Shown here one piece after another: positions 8,269 through 16,528 of a stretch of DNA of 37,842 nt. The notes beneath the pieces were generated by a model that saw only the letters and a program-made list of their open reading frames with translations, was not told the DNA's origin and ran no database searches. A program made the position numbers and the translations under genes. The DNA comes from Pseudomonas sp. LS-2 (GTDB taxonomy: Bacteria; Pseudomonadota; Gammaproteobacteria; Pseudomonadales; Pseudomonadaceae): assembly GCF_003605735.1 (NCBI RefSeq), contig NZ_QXTJ01000026.1, forward strand, positions 77,965-115,806, in the 5' to 3' direction. Each line of letters starts with the position of its first letter. The first letter of the stretch is position 1.

Positions 8269-9099
8269 ATGAACACACCACTCACACTGGGTGCCGGACT
8301 GGGCCTCAAGGCCGACCACTACGAAGCAGCCTATGACTGTGCTGCCCGAGGGTTGTGGTTCGAGGTCCATCCGGAGAACTACATGATCGACGGCGGCCCG
8401 CGCCTGGCCTGGCTGGAAACGATCGGCAGTCGTCATCCGTTGTCCCTGCACGGGGTGTCCCTGTCGCTGGCGGCCGATTGCGCGCCAGACCGCGAACACC
8501 TGCAGCGGCTCAAGACTCTCGCCGACCGGGTTCAACCGGCCCTTGTTTCCGAGCACCTCACCTGGTCCGCCTGGCGGGGTCAGTATCACCCCGATCTGCT
8601 GCCCTTCCCTCGCACCGAGGAAGCCTTGCAGCGCATCGCCAACAATATTGATTGCACTCAGGCATTCCTTCAGCGGCGCATCGCCATCGAAAACCCCAGC
8701 CACTACCTGAAGATGCCAGGCCATGATTTCAGCGAAATCGGGTTTCTTGCCGAGCTGAGCGAGCGCACGGGCTGCGGATTGCTGCTGGACATCAACAACG
8801 TGTTTCTCAGCGCCCACAACATGGGCTACGACGCCAACGATTATGTGGATGCGTTCCCCGGCGAGGCGGTCGTGGAGGTTCACCTGGCCGGGCACAGTGA
8901 GGATCCCGGGGGCGCTGCGCTGCTCATCGACTCCCACGACGCCCCGGTCGCCGAAGGGGTCTGGGCCCTGTACCAACGACTGATCCGCCGCATAGGCCCG
9001 CGACCGACCCTCATTGAGCGCGACGACCACCTTCCGCCGTTCGGCGAACTGCTGCAGGAACGCGACCGGGCCCAATCCCTGCTGGAGCTGCTGCCATGA
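8269..9099 (+). CDS. bufB: MNIO (DUF692) peptide-modifying iron oxidase
   Basis: A 276-residue TIM-barrel enzyme of the multinuclear non-heme iron oxidative (MNIO, DUF692) family, the type that modifies cysteines in RiPP precursors such as methanobactin and bufferins. Candidate iron ligands occur in the expected order: His61 (SLHGVSL), His96 (VSEHLTW), Glu141 (IENPS), Asp174/Asn176 (LLLDINN), His205 and His209 (EVHLAGH), Asp221/His223 (DSHDAPV) and Glu250 (LIERDDH). The ribosome site before ATG 8269 is weak. The gene overlaps bufC by four bases (ATGA), indicating translational coupling and a joint complex. Confidence 0.92.
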   Translation: MNTPLTLGAGLGLKADHYEAAYDCAARGLWFEVHPENYMIDGGPRLAWLETIGSRHPLSLHGVSLSLAADCAPDREHLQRLKTLADRVQPALVSEHLTWSAWRGQYHPDLLPFPRTEEALQRIANNIDCTQAFLQRRIAIENPSHYLKMPGHDFSEIGFLAELSERTGCGLLLDINNVFLSAHNMGYDANDYVDAFPGEAVVEVHLAGHSEDPGGAALLIDSHDAPVAEGVWALYQRLIRRIGPRPTLIERDDHLPPFGELLQERDRAQSLLELLP

Positions 9100-9851
9100 A
9101 ACAGTCACTGAGCCAATTCCAGGATGCCTTCGTCGAAGCACTTTACGACCCCGAAGCCGACAGGCTGACATTGCTCACCGAACAGCCCGGTTTCACGGTG
9201 TACCGCAACACGGTGATGAAGGGTGCGGTGGATGCCTTGCAGGCCAACTTCCCCACAGTCGAGCGCCTGGTGGGCAGCGAGTGGTTTCTCGCCGCAGCGG
9301 CGATTCATGCCAGGCAGTCGCCTGCGGTGGATGCACGACTGGTCCATCACGGCCGCAGCTTCCCCGATTTTCTCGACCGTTTCGAACATGCGCGGGAGAT
9401 GCCGTATCTGGGCAACGTCGCGCGACTGGATCTGTTGTGGAACCAGTGCCACACCAGCGCCGAAGAACCTGGCATCGATCTGAACCGGATCGCCGGCCTC
9501 TCACCCGAGCAGCTAACCTCGCTGCGGCTCACGCCACGTGCAGCCGCTCGCTGGATGTGGTTTGCCGAACAGCCGGTGTTCACGATCTGGCGGCACAACC
9601 GCGAACGGCTGGCGATGCCAGAGGCACTCGACTGGCGCGGTGAAGGCGCGCTGCTGGTGCGCACCGGCGGCGTCGTCACCTGGCAGGCGCTGGCGATCGG
9701 TGAGTCGGCATTTCTCGATGCCTGCGCTGCCGGGGCCCCGCTTGAACAGGCGGCTGATCACGCCAGTGACGTTCAGCCTTCGCTGGACATCCTCGAACTG
9801 CTCACACGGCTGGTCAGCGCCGACGTGTTCGCAGCCACCGAGCTTTCCTGA
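9096..9851 (+). CDS. bufC: BufC, DUF2063 partner of the MNIO enzyme
   Basis: A 251-residue protein with a DUF2063 N-terminal domain (about residues 1-100: LSQFQDAFVEAL, GFTVYRNTVMKGAVDAL, FPTVERLVG) and a less conserved C-terminal half. In the related methanobactin and bufferin systems, a protein of this class forms a complex with the MNIO enzyme and presents the precursor peptide to it. The start codon lies within the end of bufB. No signal peptide or membrane segment is seen, so it should act with BufB in the cytoplasm before the precursor is exported. Confidence 0.88.
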   Translation: MKQSLSQFQDAFVEALYDPEADRLTLLTEQPGFTVYRNTVMKGAVDALQANFPTVERLVGSEWFLAAAAIHARQSPAVDARLVHHGRSFPDFLDRFEHAREMPYLGNVARLDLLWNQCHTSAEEPGIDLNRIAGLSPEQLTSLRLTPRAAARWMWFAEQPVFTIWRHNRERLAMPEALDWRGEGALLVRTGGVVTWQALAIGESAFLDACAAGAPLEQAADHASDVQPSLDILELLTRLVSADVFAATELS

Positions 9852-9885
9852 CTGACCTTCCCTCAACGGGAAACCGGAGCACACC

Positions 9886-10356
9886 ATGCAAACACTACGC
9901 ACTGAACTGTCGGGGCCCAAATCGCTGCGCGGCACCTGGAACCGTCTGACCGACCGCCTTCACCAACTGATTTCCGACTCATGGCTGTCGTTGATCGCGC
10001 GCCTGGCCATCGCCGGTGTTTTCCTGATGTCCGGCCGTACCAAGGTCGAAGGCTTTCTGACCATCACCGACAGCACCTACGAGCTGTTTCGCACCGAGTA
10101 CAACCTGCCACTGGTGCCGCCGGAGATCGCTGCACACCTGGCAACCTATGCCGAACATCTGTTCCCGCTGCTACTGATTTTGGGGCTATTTTCGCGGCTG
10201 TCGGCGTTGGCGCTGCTGGGCATGACCACGGTGATCGAGGTGTTCGTCTACCCCGACGCCTGGGCCACGCACCTGACCTGGGCCGGCCTGCTGCTGATCA
10301 TCATCGCCAAGGGCGCTGGCAGGTTGTCGCTCGATCATCGGCTGGGCATCAAATAA
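9886..10356 (+). CDS. bufD: DoxX-family membrane protein of the bufferin operon
   Basis: A 156-residue integral membrane protein with four predicted helices (around 30-50, 78-98, 101-121 and 128-148). The signature [19 protein letters not shown] and a following [12 protein letters not shown] match the DoxX family. DoxX proteins are usual fourth members of DUF2282-DUF692-DUF2063 operons; their role, perhaps redox or quinone linked, is not settled. GGAG is placed just before the ATG, 34 bp after bufC. The gene is convergent with the MocR gene 27 bp downstream. Confidence 0.87.
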   Translation: MQTLRTELSGPKSLRGTWNRLTDRLHQLISDSWLSLIARLAIAGVFLMSGRTKVEGFLTITDSTYELFRTEYNLPLVPPEIAAHLATYAEHLFPLLLILGLFSRLSALALLGMTTVIEVFVYPDAWATHLTWAGLLLIIIAKGAGRLSLDHRLGIK

Positions 10357-10383
10357 ACCTACCGCCACCCCGCGACTGCCCCG

Positions 10384-11781
10384 TCACACCAGCCGCTCCT
10401 GCACCAACGCGTCGCGGATCATGACCAGCATCGATTCGATGTTCTGGCTCCAGTCTGCGGCACCGCTCAGGCACAGGCTTTGCTGGTGCAGGCCGCGCAC
10501 ACTGAACAGTTCCCCCGGTGCGATGACGATCCGCCGCTCCAGCAAGCGCTCGAACACACGTCCCATGTCTACCCGGTTGACACTGCTCAGCCAGATCGTC
10601 GCTCCGCCCTGGGGCTGCTCGAAACGCACCTCCTCCCCCAGATATCGATTGACCAGCATCCCCAGATTTCCCATTCGTTCGTGCAGGCTCCGGCGCAGAT
10701 GGTGCAGATGCCGCTCGTACTGACCCGAGCTGATCAGCCGCGCAACTGCCTTCTGCCGCAACGGCGGCAGCCGAAACGAACGCAGCAGCATCTGCTGATG
10801 CCACAGAGGCCGTGAATGGCGGCTCAGCAGATAGCCAAACGGCGCCTCCAGCCCGATGGTCTTGTCCAGCCCGCCGAGAATCAGCAGCCGTTCGGGATCA
10901 ATCAAATCGCGCAAGGGAGCCGTTCGATCGTCAAAACACAGCACGCCCTGACTGTCGTTTTCCAGCACCCACAGACCATGACGATTCAACAGATTGGCCA
11001 GCCGCTGCCGTTGCTCGCCTGGCATGATCCGGCCCCGCACAGGGTCCATCCGAGACGACAGGATCGCCATGCGGATGTCCGCGTGCTGCAACAGCCCATT
11101 GAGTTCGTCTATGTCGAGGACGCCCTCGGCATCTGCGCACCACTCCACGACGCGAATACCCAGAGACTGCAATGTGCGCAGCATGCTCCAACTGCAGGGC
11201 GATTCCACCAGCACCGCGCAGTCGCGCAGTTGCAATGCCTTGAGCACGGTCTTCAAGACGCCGGTCTTGTCCGGACCGATGAATACGTTATCCGGATGCC
11301 AGCAGCGCTCCGTCGACGAGGTGTAATACCCCGCCAGGGCGCTGCGCAGTTCGACGTCGCCAAAAGGCTGGAAACGCGGGTCGGGCTGGCAGGGATAATG
11401 GCGAATCAGGTCTCGCTCCAGATGCAGCAACGCGCCATCGAGCGATTGCAGCAGCGTGGGTTCATCGGCGCCGAACACGAACATGTCAGGGCGCCGTGCG
11501 CTGGCCTGATAGCGCTCCAGCAGATCGTTGCCTTCGCAATGCGTGTCGTTGCAAGGCTGGGGCAACGCGTAATAGCCGGACTTGGGTATCGAGCAGATGC
11601 GGCCCTCTTTCTCCAGCAACGAATAGGCATTCTGTACCGTCGAGATGGACACTCGCAGACGCCGGGCCAGCAGGCGCAGGGACGGTAACTTCACAGCCGG
11701 TCCACCGGGCAGTTCGTTGGTCAGCCGCGACAGGTAGCGATACACCATCTGGTAGGCAAAATCGGTCTTGTTGTTATTCAT
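10384..11781 (-). CDS. MocR-type PLP-dependent regulator (GntR wHTH + aminotransferase-like)
   Basis: A 465-residue fusion of a GntR-type winged helix (about 1-75; KLPSLRLLARRLRVSISTVQNAY) to a fold-type I aminotransferase-like domain (about 95-460). The PLP lysine is probably Lys307 in GGLDKTIG, and Asp276 in LENDSQG would contact the PLP ring nitrogen. MocR proteins are mostly regulators of PLP, amino acid or amine metabolism rather than transaminases. An ATG six codons upstream lacks a ribosome site, whereas GGGG precedes the chosen ATG. It lies downstream of, and codirectional with, the PP-loop gene. Direct repeats just upstream suggest autoregulation. Confidence 0.87.
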   Translation of the reverse strand: MNNNKTDFAYQMVYRYLSRLTNELPGGPAVKLPSLRLLARRLRVSISTVQNAYSLLEKEGRICSIPKSGYYALPQPCNDTHCEGNDLLERYQASARRPDMFVFGADEPTLLQSLDGALLHLERDLIRHYPCQPDPRFQPFGDVELRSALAGYYTSSTERCWHPDNVFIGPDKTGVLKTVLKALQLRDCAVLVESPCSWSMLRTLQSLGIRVVEWCADAEGVLDIDELNGLLQHADIRMAILSSRMDPVRGRIMPGEQRQRLANLLNRHGLWVLENDSQGVLCFDDRTAPLRDLIDPERLLILGGLDKTIGLEAPFGYLLSRHSRPLWHQQMLLRSFRLPPLRQKAVARLISSGQYERHLHHLRRSLHERMGNLGMLVNRYLGEEVRFEQPQGGATIWLSSVNRVDMGRVFERLLERRIVIAPGELFSVRGLHQQSLCLSGAADWSQNIESMLVMIRDALVQERLV

Positions 11782-11812
11782 CGGACACACCCCATCCATG
11801 CGTAATTCGCAG

Positions 11813-11839
11813 GGTCATAGAAAAAAATTGCGGTCATAG
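11813..11839. promoter_or_regulatory. Direct-repeat candidate operator upstream of the MocR gene
   Basis: GGTCATAG occurs twice in direct orientation, at 11813-11820 and 11832-11839, starting 19 bp apart (about two helical turns) and 32-58 bp upstream of the MocR start. MocR proteins such as GabR and PdxR recognise direct repeats, so this is a plausible autoregulatory site. Confidence 0.42.
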
Positions 11840-11856
11840 ACTGACACTGGCGTCTA
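11821..11856 (-). terminator. Candidate terminator of the PP-loop gene
   Basis: Reading the minus strand, the 7-bp inverted repeat CATAGAC/GTCTATG lies just after the PP-loop stop codon. It is followed by ACCGCAA and a run of seven T (plus-strand A-run at 11821-11827). The T-run is displaced by a few bases, so termination is likely to be partial, and the element overlaps the MocR direct repeats. Confidence 0.4.
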
Positions 11857-11872
11857 TGGCTTCGGCCATCCT

Positions 11873-13378
11873 TCAGCGACCGGACACCAGTTCGGACACG
11901 GTTTCACCGGTCTTCGGATCGATCGTCACCACTCGACCCTTGTCCGGATCGCTGGCACGCACCCTGGCAATGAGCGAGCTGTCGTCACTGAAATCCACAC
12001 GACGCTTGGCGTAAAGATTCTGCAGCCCCTTGAGACTCAAGCCGCTGACTTCCACCAGCCACTGCACGACCTGATCGGGGGCGGGTTGGCCGGCCAATGC
12101 CTTGTGCAGGTCCCCTTGCGCCACCAACATGCCCGGATGACAGCGGCGCAGAAAAGGTTCCAGCTGTGCCCCGGCATCGACGAACGGGGCGAACAGCAGG
12201 CAGACCAGTTGCACTTCACTCAAGCCGAAGGCTTCCTGGGCGTAGCCCGCTGCCAGCGCGCGGCGCTCGTCCAGTTTGTCAGGGTCATCGTAGGCCGCCA
12301 TCGCCTGCACGATCAGGCGTCGGGGCATACGCTTGCGACGCATCATGGCCGCTGCCAGTTCCAGGTACTCATGGATGCCGTCAGCATAGTTGCGCCCCTG
12401 CACGAATTCGGCCCTGAGCCCGCGCATGTGCGCCATCAGCAGCGGGTTTGCACAATCGGATTCACTGAAACTGAACGCCAGGTCATCGAAGCGAAAGCCC
12501 AGAAAATCCGTGAGCAAAGGCCAGTGATCCTCCAGCCGGAATCCGATCAGATCCACCAGTGTCAGGAAGGTCGGTGAAACGGGCTTGATCGGGTAGCCCA
12601 TGGGCCGACGCATGGAACCGGCCGGCTGCGTATCCTCGCCATACAGCTCCCGGTAGTAGGCGCGACCGACCGTATCGATGGTGTGCAGCGCCGAACTGAA
12701 GCTGAGCGTGTGCCAGTCTGCGACCTCTTGCCCGTTGCGCCGGGCCAGACGCATGATCCACGTGGCGTACTGTTTTTGCTCCTTGAGCGAGTCGCCGCTG
12801 AGCACCGCATCCACGCCATCGCGCCAGCACGCGGCGCGCCCCAGAAACTCGGCCATTCCCAGATAACAGCTGTTGCAGAAGGTGGTGCGTGCATCGCCAG
12901 CCGTCAGGTGCCCGCCGAGCAACATGTCGGATCGGCTCTGCTCGCGTCCGGCAATGGAGAACGGCAGATCCGGTTCAAAGGTCTGAACATACTGGTGATC
13001 GACCACCAGCAGCTCGACCCTGGGATCGTCGTGCAGAAACAGCGCCGAATAGCAGCGGTTAATGTTGTCCATGACCGCCGAGGTCATACCGGGGTGGCGC
13101 ATGTTGGCGATACGCAGGCTGAACGTCTCAGGTCCGCGCCCGGCGATACTCAGCTGTGCCGCGCGCAGCAATGCGACTGTATAGGCGCTGTCCTTGCCGC
13201 CACTGAACGCGACCAGGACCTTGTAATGACCGATTCGGTCGATGCCGCCGGCCGCCACGACAAGCCGCTGTATCAATAATTGCAATGCCGTTCTTTCGGC
13301 GCGGTTGAAATAACTCAGCAGACGTTGCAGTACTTGCTGATAGACATAGTTCATTGCCTGCTCATGAAGAGAGCTCAT
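11873..13378 (-). CDS. PP-loop ATP pyrophosphatase superfamily protein of unknown function
   Basis: A 501-residue protein with the N-type ATP pyrophosphatase P-loop SGGKDS at residues 59-64 (VLVAFSGGKDSAY), so it probably adenylates a substrate for thiolation or amidation. A CxxC pair (Cys168, Cys171 in TTFCNSCYLGM) could hold zinc or a cluster, as in TtcA/TtuA or WbpG-like members. The C-terminal 200 residues are not recognised. A longer frame begins with GTG at 13462, but AGGTG is spaced correctly from the ATG at 13378. It sits upstream of the MocR gene and far from any tRNA-modification or LPS genes, so the pathway is unknown. Confidence 0.7.
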   Translation of the reverse strand: MSSLHEQAMNYVYQQVLQRLLSYFNRAERTALQLLIQRLVVAAGGIDRIGHYKVLVAFSGGKDSAYTVALLRAAQLSIAGRGPETFSLRIANMRHPGMTSAVMDNINRCYSALFLHDDPRVELLVVDHQYVQTFEPDLPFSIAGREQSRSDMLLGGHLTAGDARTTFCNSCYLGMAEFLGRAACWRDGVDAVLSGDSLKEQKQYATWIMRLARRNGQEVADWHTLSFSSALHTIDTVGRAYYRELYGEDTQPAGSMRRPMGYPIKPVSPTFLTLVDLIGFRLEDHWPLLTDFLGFRFDDLAFSFSESDCANPLLMAHMRGLRAEFVQGRNYADGIHEYLELAAAMMRRKRMPRRLIVQAMAAYDDPDKLDERRALAAGYAQEAFGLSEVQLVCLLFAPFVDAGAQLEPFLRRCHPGMLVAQGDLHKALAGQPAPDQVVQWLVEVSGLSLKGLQNLYAKRRVDFSDDSSLIARVRASDPDKGRVVTIDPKTGETVSELVSGR

Positions 13379-13462
13379 AATGTCGACACCTGAATAATTC
13401 AGCCCAGCGATAACATCGAACTCGTCACGATCCATCATCGTGATAAAGAATCGAATACCCAC

Positions 13463-13852
13463 ACACTGCCACGAAGTAACAGCATCCGTTCCGAGATCAT
13501 CAGATCAACAACTGTCCGGCTGCAATGCCGATATAAAAATGGCCAGAAGCCGCGAGCCTGAAGTGGCTTGCCCCATGGGCACCGGGTTGAAAGACGGCGT
13601 GATGGCCGGCCACATGAATAACAGGGGCATGACTCGTTCCTTGAGTATGTTTTACCCCCGCATTATCGGACTCTGAAGATTAAATACAAGGTACAGAACA
13701 TCGACGGTTTGCCCGTCAGTTTTCCACTTGAACGCATCTCTTTTTAAACGGACTGTGTTTAAACCCGATTAACCTTCCATGGGAGAAGCCGTGCGTGCTC
13801 AACACTTTTGCACGGTCGAGAACCTGTTTAATTCTTTTAGACGAATAAACAA
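13463..13852. other. Gene-free AT-richer stretch upstream of the PP-loop gene
   Basis: No credible gene was found: short frames here lack ribosome sites and recognisable products. The stretch is AT-richer than its surroundings. It contains TTTAAAC (13743-13749) and the palindrome GTTTAAAC (13757-13764), 14 bp apart. It probably holds the promoter and control region of the minus-strand PP-loop gene. Confidence 0.4.
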
Positions 13853-13885
13853 AAAGCCTTCCTGATAAATCGGGAAGGCTTTGTC
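13850..13885 (-). terminator. Rho-independent terminator downstream of mexS
   Basis: A perfect 10-bp stem AAAGCCTTCC (13853-13862) pairs with GGAAGGCTTT (13873-13882) around a 10-base loop. On the minus strand it is followed by TTGTTT, giving a U-rich tail. It lies about 120 bp after the mexS stop and is the natural end of that transcript. Confidence 0.75.
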
Positions 13886-14001
13886 TGGTATTGCATGGCC
13901 GGTCACTGACGGGGCGGACATCGATCAACCGATGACCGGATTCACAACGTCGACGCCAGGCCAGAAGCGTCGAACATTCAACGGAGCGCGCTGGATTGCG
14001 C

Positions 14002-15024
14002 TCAGGCAGACTCGACTTCCACCACCACACGACCCCCTACCGGGCAGCCGTCCATCAAACGATGCGCTTCGACGATCTGATCGAACGCAAAGACCTTGGT
14101 GATCTGAGGCACGAGAACCCGATCAGCGGTCATCTGGTTGATGTCTCGCAACGCACGTTTAACCGCTTCTTCGTCCTGGTTGATACCCAGTTCTGGCTTG
14201 CCAGTGAAGTTGCCCACACAGTGAACGAAGAACTGGATGTTCTTCTGGAACGCGGCACAAGCCGGGAACGGCGTCTGATTGCCGCCTTGCAGGCCGTACA
14301 GGATCAGGCTGCCGCGAGGCGCGAGCACATCGCCCAGCATCGACATCTGCGGACCGCCGAGACCGTCCAGGACAATGTCCACCCCACGGTTGTCGGTGTA
14401 CTTGTTGATCGCCATGAGCAGATCCTGCTCTTCGGTGACCACCACCTTGTCAGCACCCATGGTCAACAAGTAATCGCGGCACGACTCGGTTTTGGTCGCG
14501 GCAATCACTTTCAGACCCAGCGCGTTGCCCAATTGCAGGAATGCAGGACCTGCGCAATGGCTGGCATCAGTGACCAGTGCGGTTTGCCCGGGTTTAGCGC
14601 GAGCCAGTTCCACGAAAGCAAAGTACGCCACCAGCATCGGCGTGTAGTGAACCGCCGCTTCGTTGGGTGTCAGCACATCGGGATAACGGGTCACGGAGGT
14701 GTGCGGCAAGTTGATCATTTCGCCGTACACGGGGTGCACGTTAGGGTCTGCCGATGGAAAACTGGCAACCTTGTCGCCAACCTTCAGATCGGAAACACCA
14801 TCACCGACGGCAGTGACCACGCCGGCCATTTCGGAGCCCAGCCCGGCTGGCAGCCGTGCCTGGGAAGATGCCAGGTTTTGTCGCCACAGCACGTCGTACC
14901 AGGTCACACCGATCGCCTGGACGCGTATCTGCACCTCTCCGGGTGCTGGCAACGCGGCTTGCTGCTCTTCTACCTTGAGCACCTCGGCCGGGCCAAACTG
15001 ATGAAAACGGATCGTGCGGGACAT
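14002..15024 (-). CDS. mexS: MexS, zinc-independent quinone oxidoreductase-like protein
   Basis: A 340-residue MDR-superfamily oxidoreductase: GroES-like domain at 1-120, Rossmann domain at about 125-280. The catalytic zinc cysteines of alcohol dehydrogenases are absent, as in quinone reductases. GAGG precedes the ATG at 15024. Identification as MexS rests on its family and above all on its place, divergent from a clear MexT. In Pseudomonas aeruginosa MexS removes toxic electrophilic metabolites, and its loss switches on MexT and MexEF-OprN. The gene here looks intact. Confidence 0.85.
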   Translation of the reverse strand: MSRTIRFHQFGPAEVLKVEEQQAALPAPGEVQIRVQAIGVTWYDVLWRQNLASSQARLPAGLGSEMAGVVTAVGDGVSDLKVGDKVASFPSADPNVHPVYGEMINLPHTSVTRYPDVLTPNEAAVHYTPMLVAYFAFVELARAKPGQTALVTDASHCAGPAFLQLGNALGLKVIAATKTESCRDYLLTMGADKVVVTEEQDLLMAINKYTDNRGVDIVLDGLGGPQMSMLGDVLAPRGSLILYGLQGGNQTPFPACAAFQKNIQFFVHCVGNFTGKPELGINQDEEAVKRALRDINQMTADRVLVPQITKVFAFDQIVEAHRLMDGCPVGGRVVVEVESA

Positions 15025-15495
15025 TTCGAACCTCGCCTTATGAACCTTGATGCCATGAACTCTATCCGGGCTCTGCCGGTAACACTATCAGTGGCTATTA
15101 ATAGTCGACATGCCTGTCATCGATTCTGTTGCTGAAAGGCGGCCATTAGATAACCATCGAATGCTCGGCTGTTCAAGGCGGTCATTGTTGTTATCTCGCC
15201 CGGACATTGCAACCCGGCCGGAAAATTCCGGATGAGCGCACGCATCAGTGGCCTGGAAAACGGCCAACACGCCGGGGCATTCGCCGAGTACGGGTGCGTA
15301 CGAATTGGGCGATTTTTGCCTCATAAGGTTCAGCGCAAATTATCGACGGTCGTGATGGATAACACGTTTGTATGCTTGCGCATGAATTTAACGGTGCGGA
15401 CAATCGGCTTTTACCCTTAATATCCGCGCTTGAGCTGAACACTGGCCTGCACCCGTGCGGCCAACGTATCGACCAATGTCCCCGAGACCCCCGTC
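15025..15495. promoter_or_regulatory. mexS-mexT divergent regulatory region
   Basis: This 471-bp gap holds no credible gene. CTATTAATAG (15095-15104) is a perfect palindrome 71 bp before mexS, flanked by ACTAT (15084-15088) and ATAGT (15101-15105) and followed by GTCGAC. On the minus strand, GTCGAC-N4-AATAG partly matches the MexT box that I recall (ATCA-N5-GTCGAT-N4-ACYAT). An AT-rich segment near 15400-15425 is a likely mexT promoter. Confidence 0.45.
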
Positions 15496-16410
15496 ATGAA
15501 TCGCAACGACCTGCGTCGCGTCGACCTCAACCTGCTCATCGTGTTCGAAACCCTCATGCATGAACGCAGCGTCACGCGTGCGGCGGAAAAACTGTTCCTC
15601 GGCCAGCCAGCCATCAGTGCCGCCCTGTCCCGACTGCGCGGTCTGTTCGACGACCCGCTGTTCGTGCGTACCGGTCGCAGCATGGAGCCGACTGCACGGG
15701 CCGTGGAAATCTTCGGCCTGCTTTCCCCCGCGCTGGACTCCATTTCCACGGCGGTGAGCCGCGCCGCCGATTTCGACCCGGCCACCAGCACCGCCGTGTT
15801 TCGGATCGGCCTGTCGGACGACGCCGAGTTCGCCCTGCTGCCGTCGCTGCTCAAACGCCTGCGCTCGGAAGCCCCCGGCATCGTACTGGTGGTGCGCCGC
15901 ACCAACTACATTCTGATGCCCGCATTGCTGTCTTCCGGCGAAATCTCCATCGGCGTCAGCTACACCGACGACCTGCCGGCCAACGCCAAGCGCAAAGTCC
16001 TGCGTCGCAGTCGGCCCAAACTGCTGCGCGCCGACTCCATGCCCGGCGCCATCACCCTGGACGACTTCTGCGCGCGCCCCCACGCACTGGTGTCTTTCGC
16101 CGGTGACCTGGGTGGCTTCATCGACGAGTACCTGGAAAAGATCGGGCGCAAGCGCCACGTCGTGCTCGCCGTCCCGCAGTTCAACGGCCTGGCGACCCTC
16201 ATCTCCGGCACCGACATCGTCGCCACCGTCCCGGACTACGCAGCCGACGTATTGACGGCCGCCGGTGGCGTGCGTTCCGAAGAACTGCCGCTGGAATCGC
16301 GCACCTTCGAACTGCACATGGCCTGGCGCGGTTCCCAGGACAACGACCCGGGCGAGCGCTGGTTGCGTTCGCGGATTCAGATGTTTTTTGGCGATCCGGA
16401 CAGTCTTTGA
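15496..16410 (+). CDS. mexT: MexT, LysR-type activator of mexEF-oprN
   Basis: A 304-residue LysR regulator whose N-terminus (MNRNDLRRVDLNLLIVFETL) and C-terminus (RSRIQMFFGDPDSL) agree closely with P. aeruginosa MexT as I remember it. The winged helix-turn-helix is at about 8-66 (SVTRAAEKLFLGQPAISAAL), and the effector domain is at 95-300. MexT activates mexEF-oprN and mexS on disulfide or electrophile stress. The reading frame is intact, with none of the 8-bp insertion or frameshift seen in some PAO1 lines. Unlike in P. aeruginosa, its target operon is not next to it but about 6.1 kb downstream. Confidence 0.95.
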   Translation: MNRNDLRRVDLNLLIVFETLMHERSVTRAAEKLFLGQPAISAALSRLRGLFDDPLFVRTGRSMEPTARAVEIFGLLSPALDSISTAVSRAADFDPATSTAVFRIGLSDDAEFALLPSLLKRLRSEAPGIVLVVRRTNYILMPALLSSGEISIGVSYTDDLPANAKRKVLRRSRPKLLRADSMPGAITLDDFCARPHALVSFAGDLGGFIDEYLEKIGRKRHVVLAVPQFNGLATLISGTDIVATVPDYAADVLTAAGGVRSEELPLESRTFELHMAWRGSQDNDPGERWLRSRIQMFFGDPDSL

Positions 16411-16528
16411 TACATCGCCGATCCCCATAACCTCCCTTTGTCAGTGCTCCGCGCATAGAAAATCCTGGCGCCTATTCTTCATGCACGCGGCCACCTCCGT
16501 GACCACGACATTGAACGAGGGACAGGGA

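Noticed and set aside
8122..9171. 349-codon frame antisense to bufB
   Set aside because: bufB on the other strand has full MNIO motifs; this frame has none.
13440..13676. 78-codon plus-strand frame upstream of the PP-loop gene
   Set aside because: GTG start without ribosome site and no recognisable product; the region is better explained as promoter DNA.
13716..14030. 104-codon minus-strand frame after mexS
   Set aside because: It runs through the strong mexS terminator hairpin, lacks a ribosome site and resembles nothing known.
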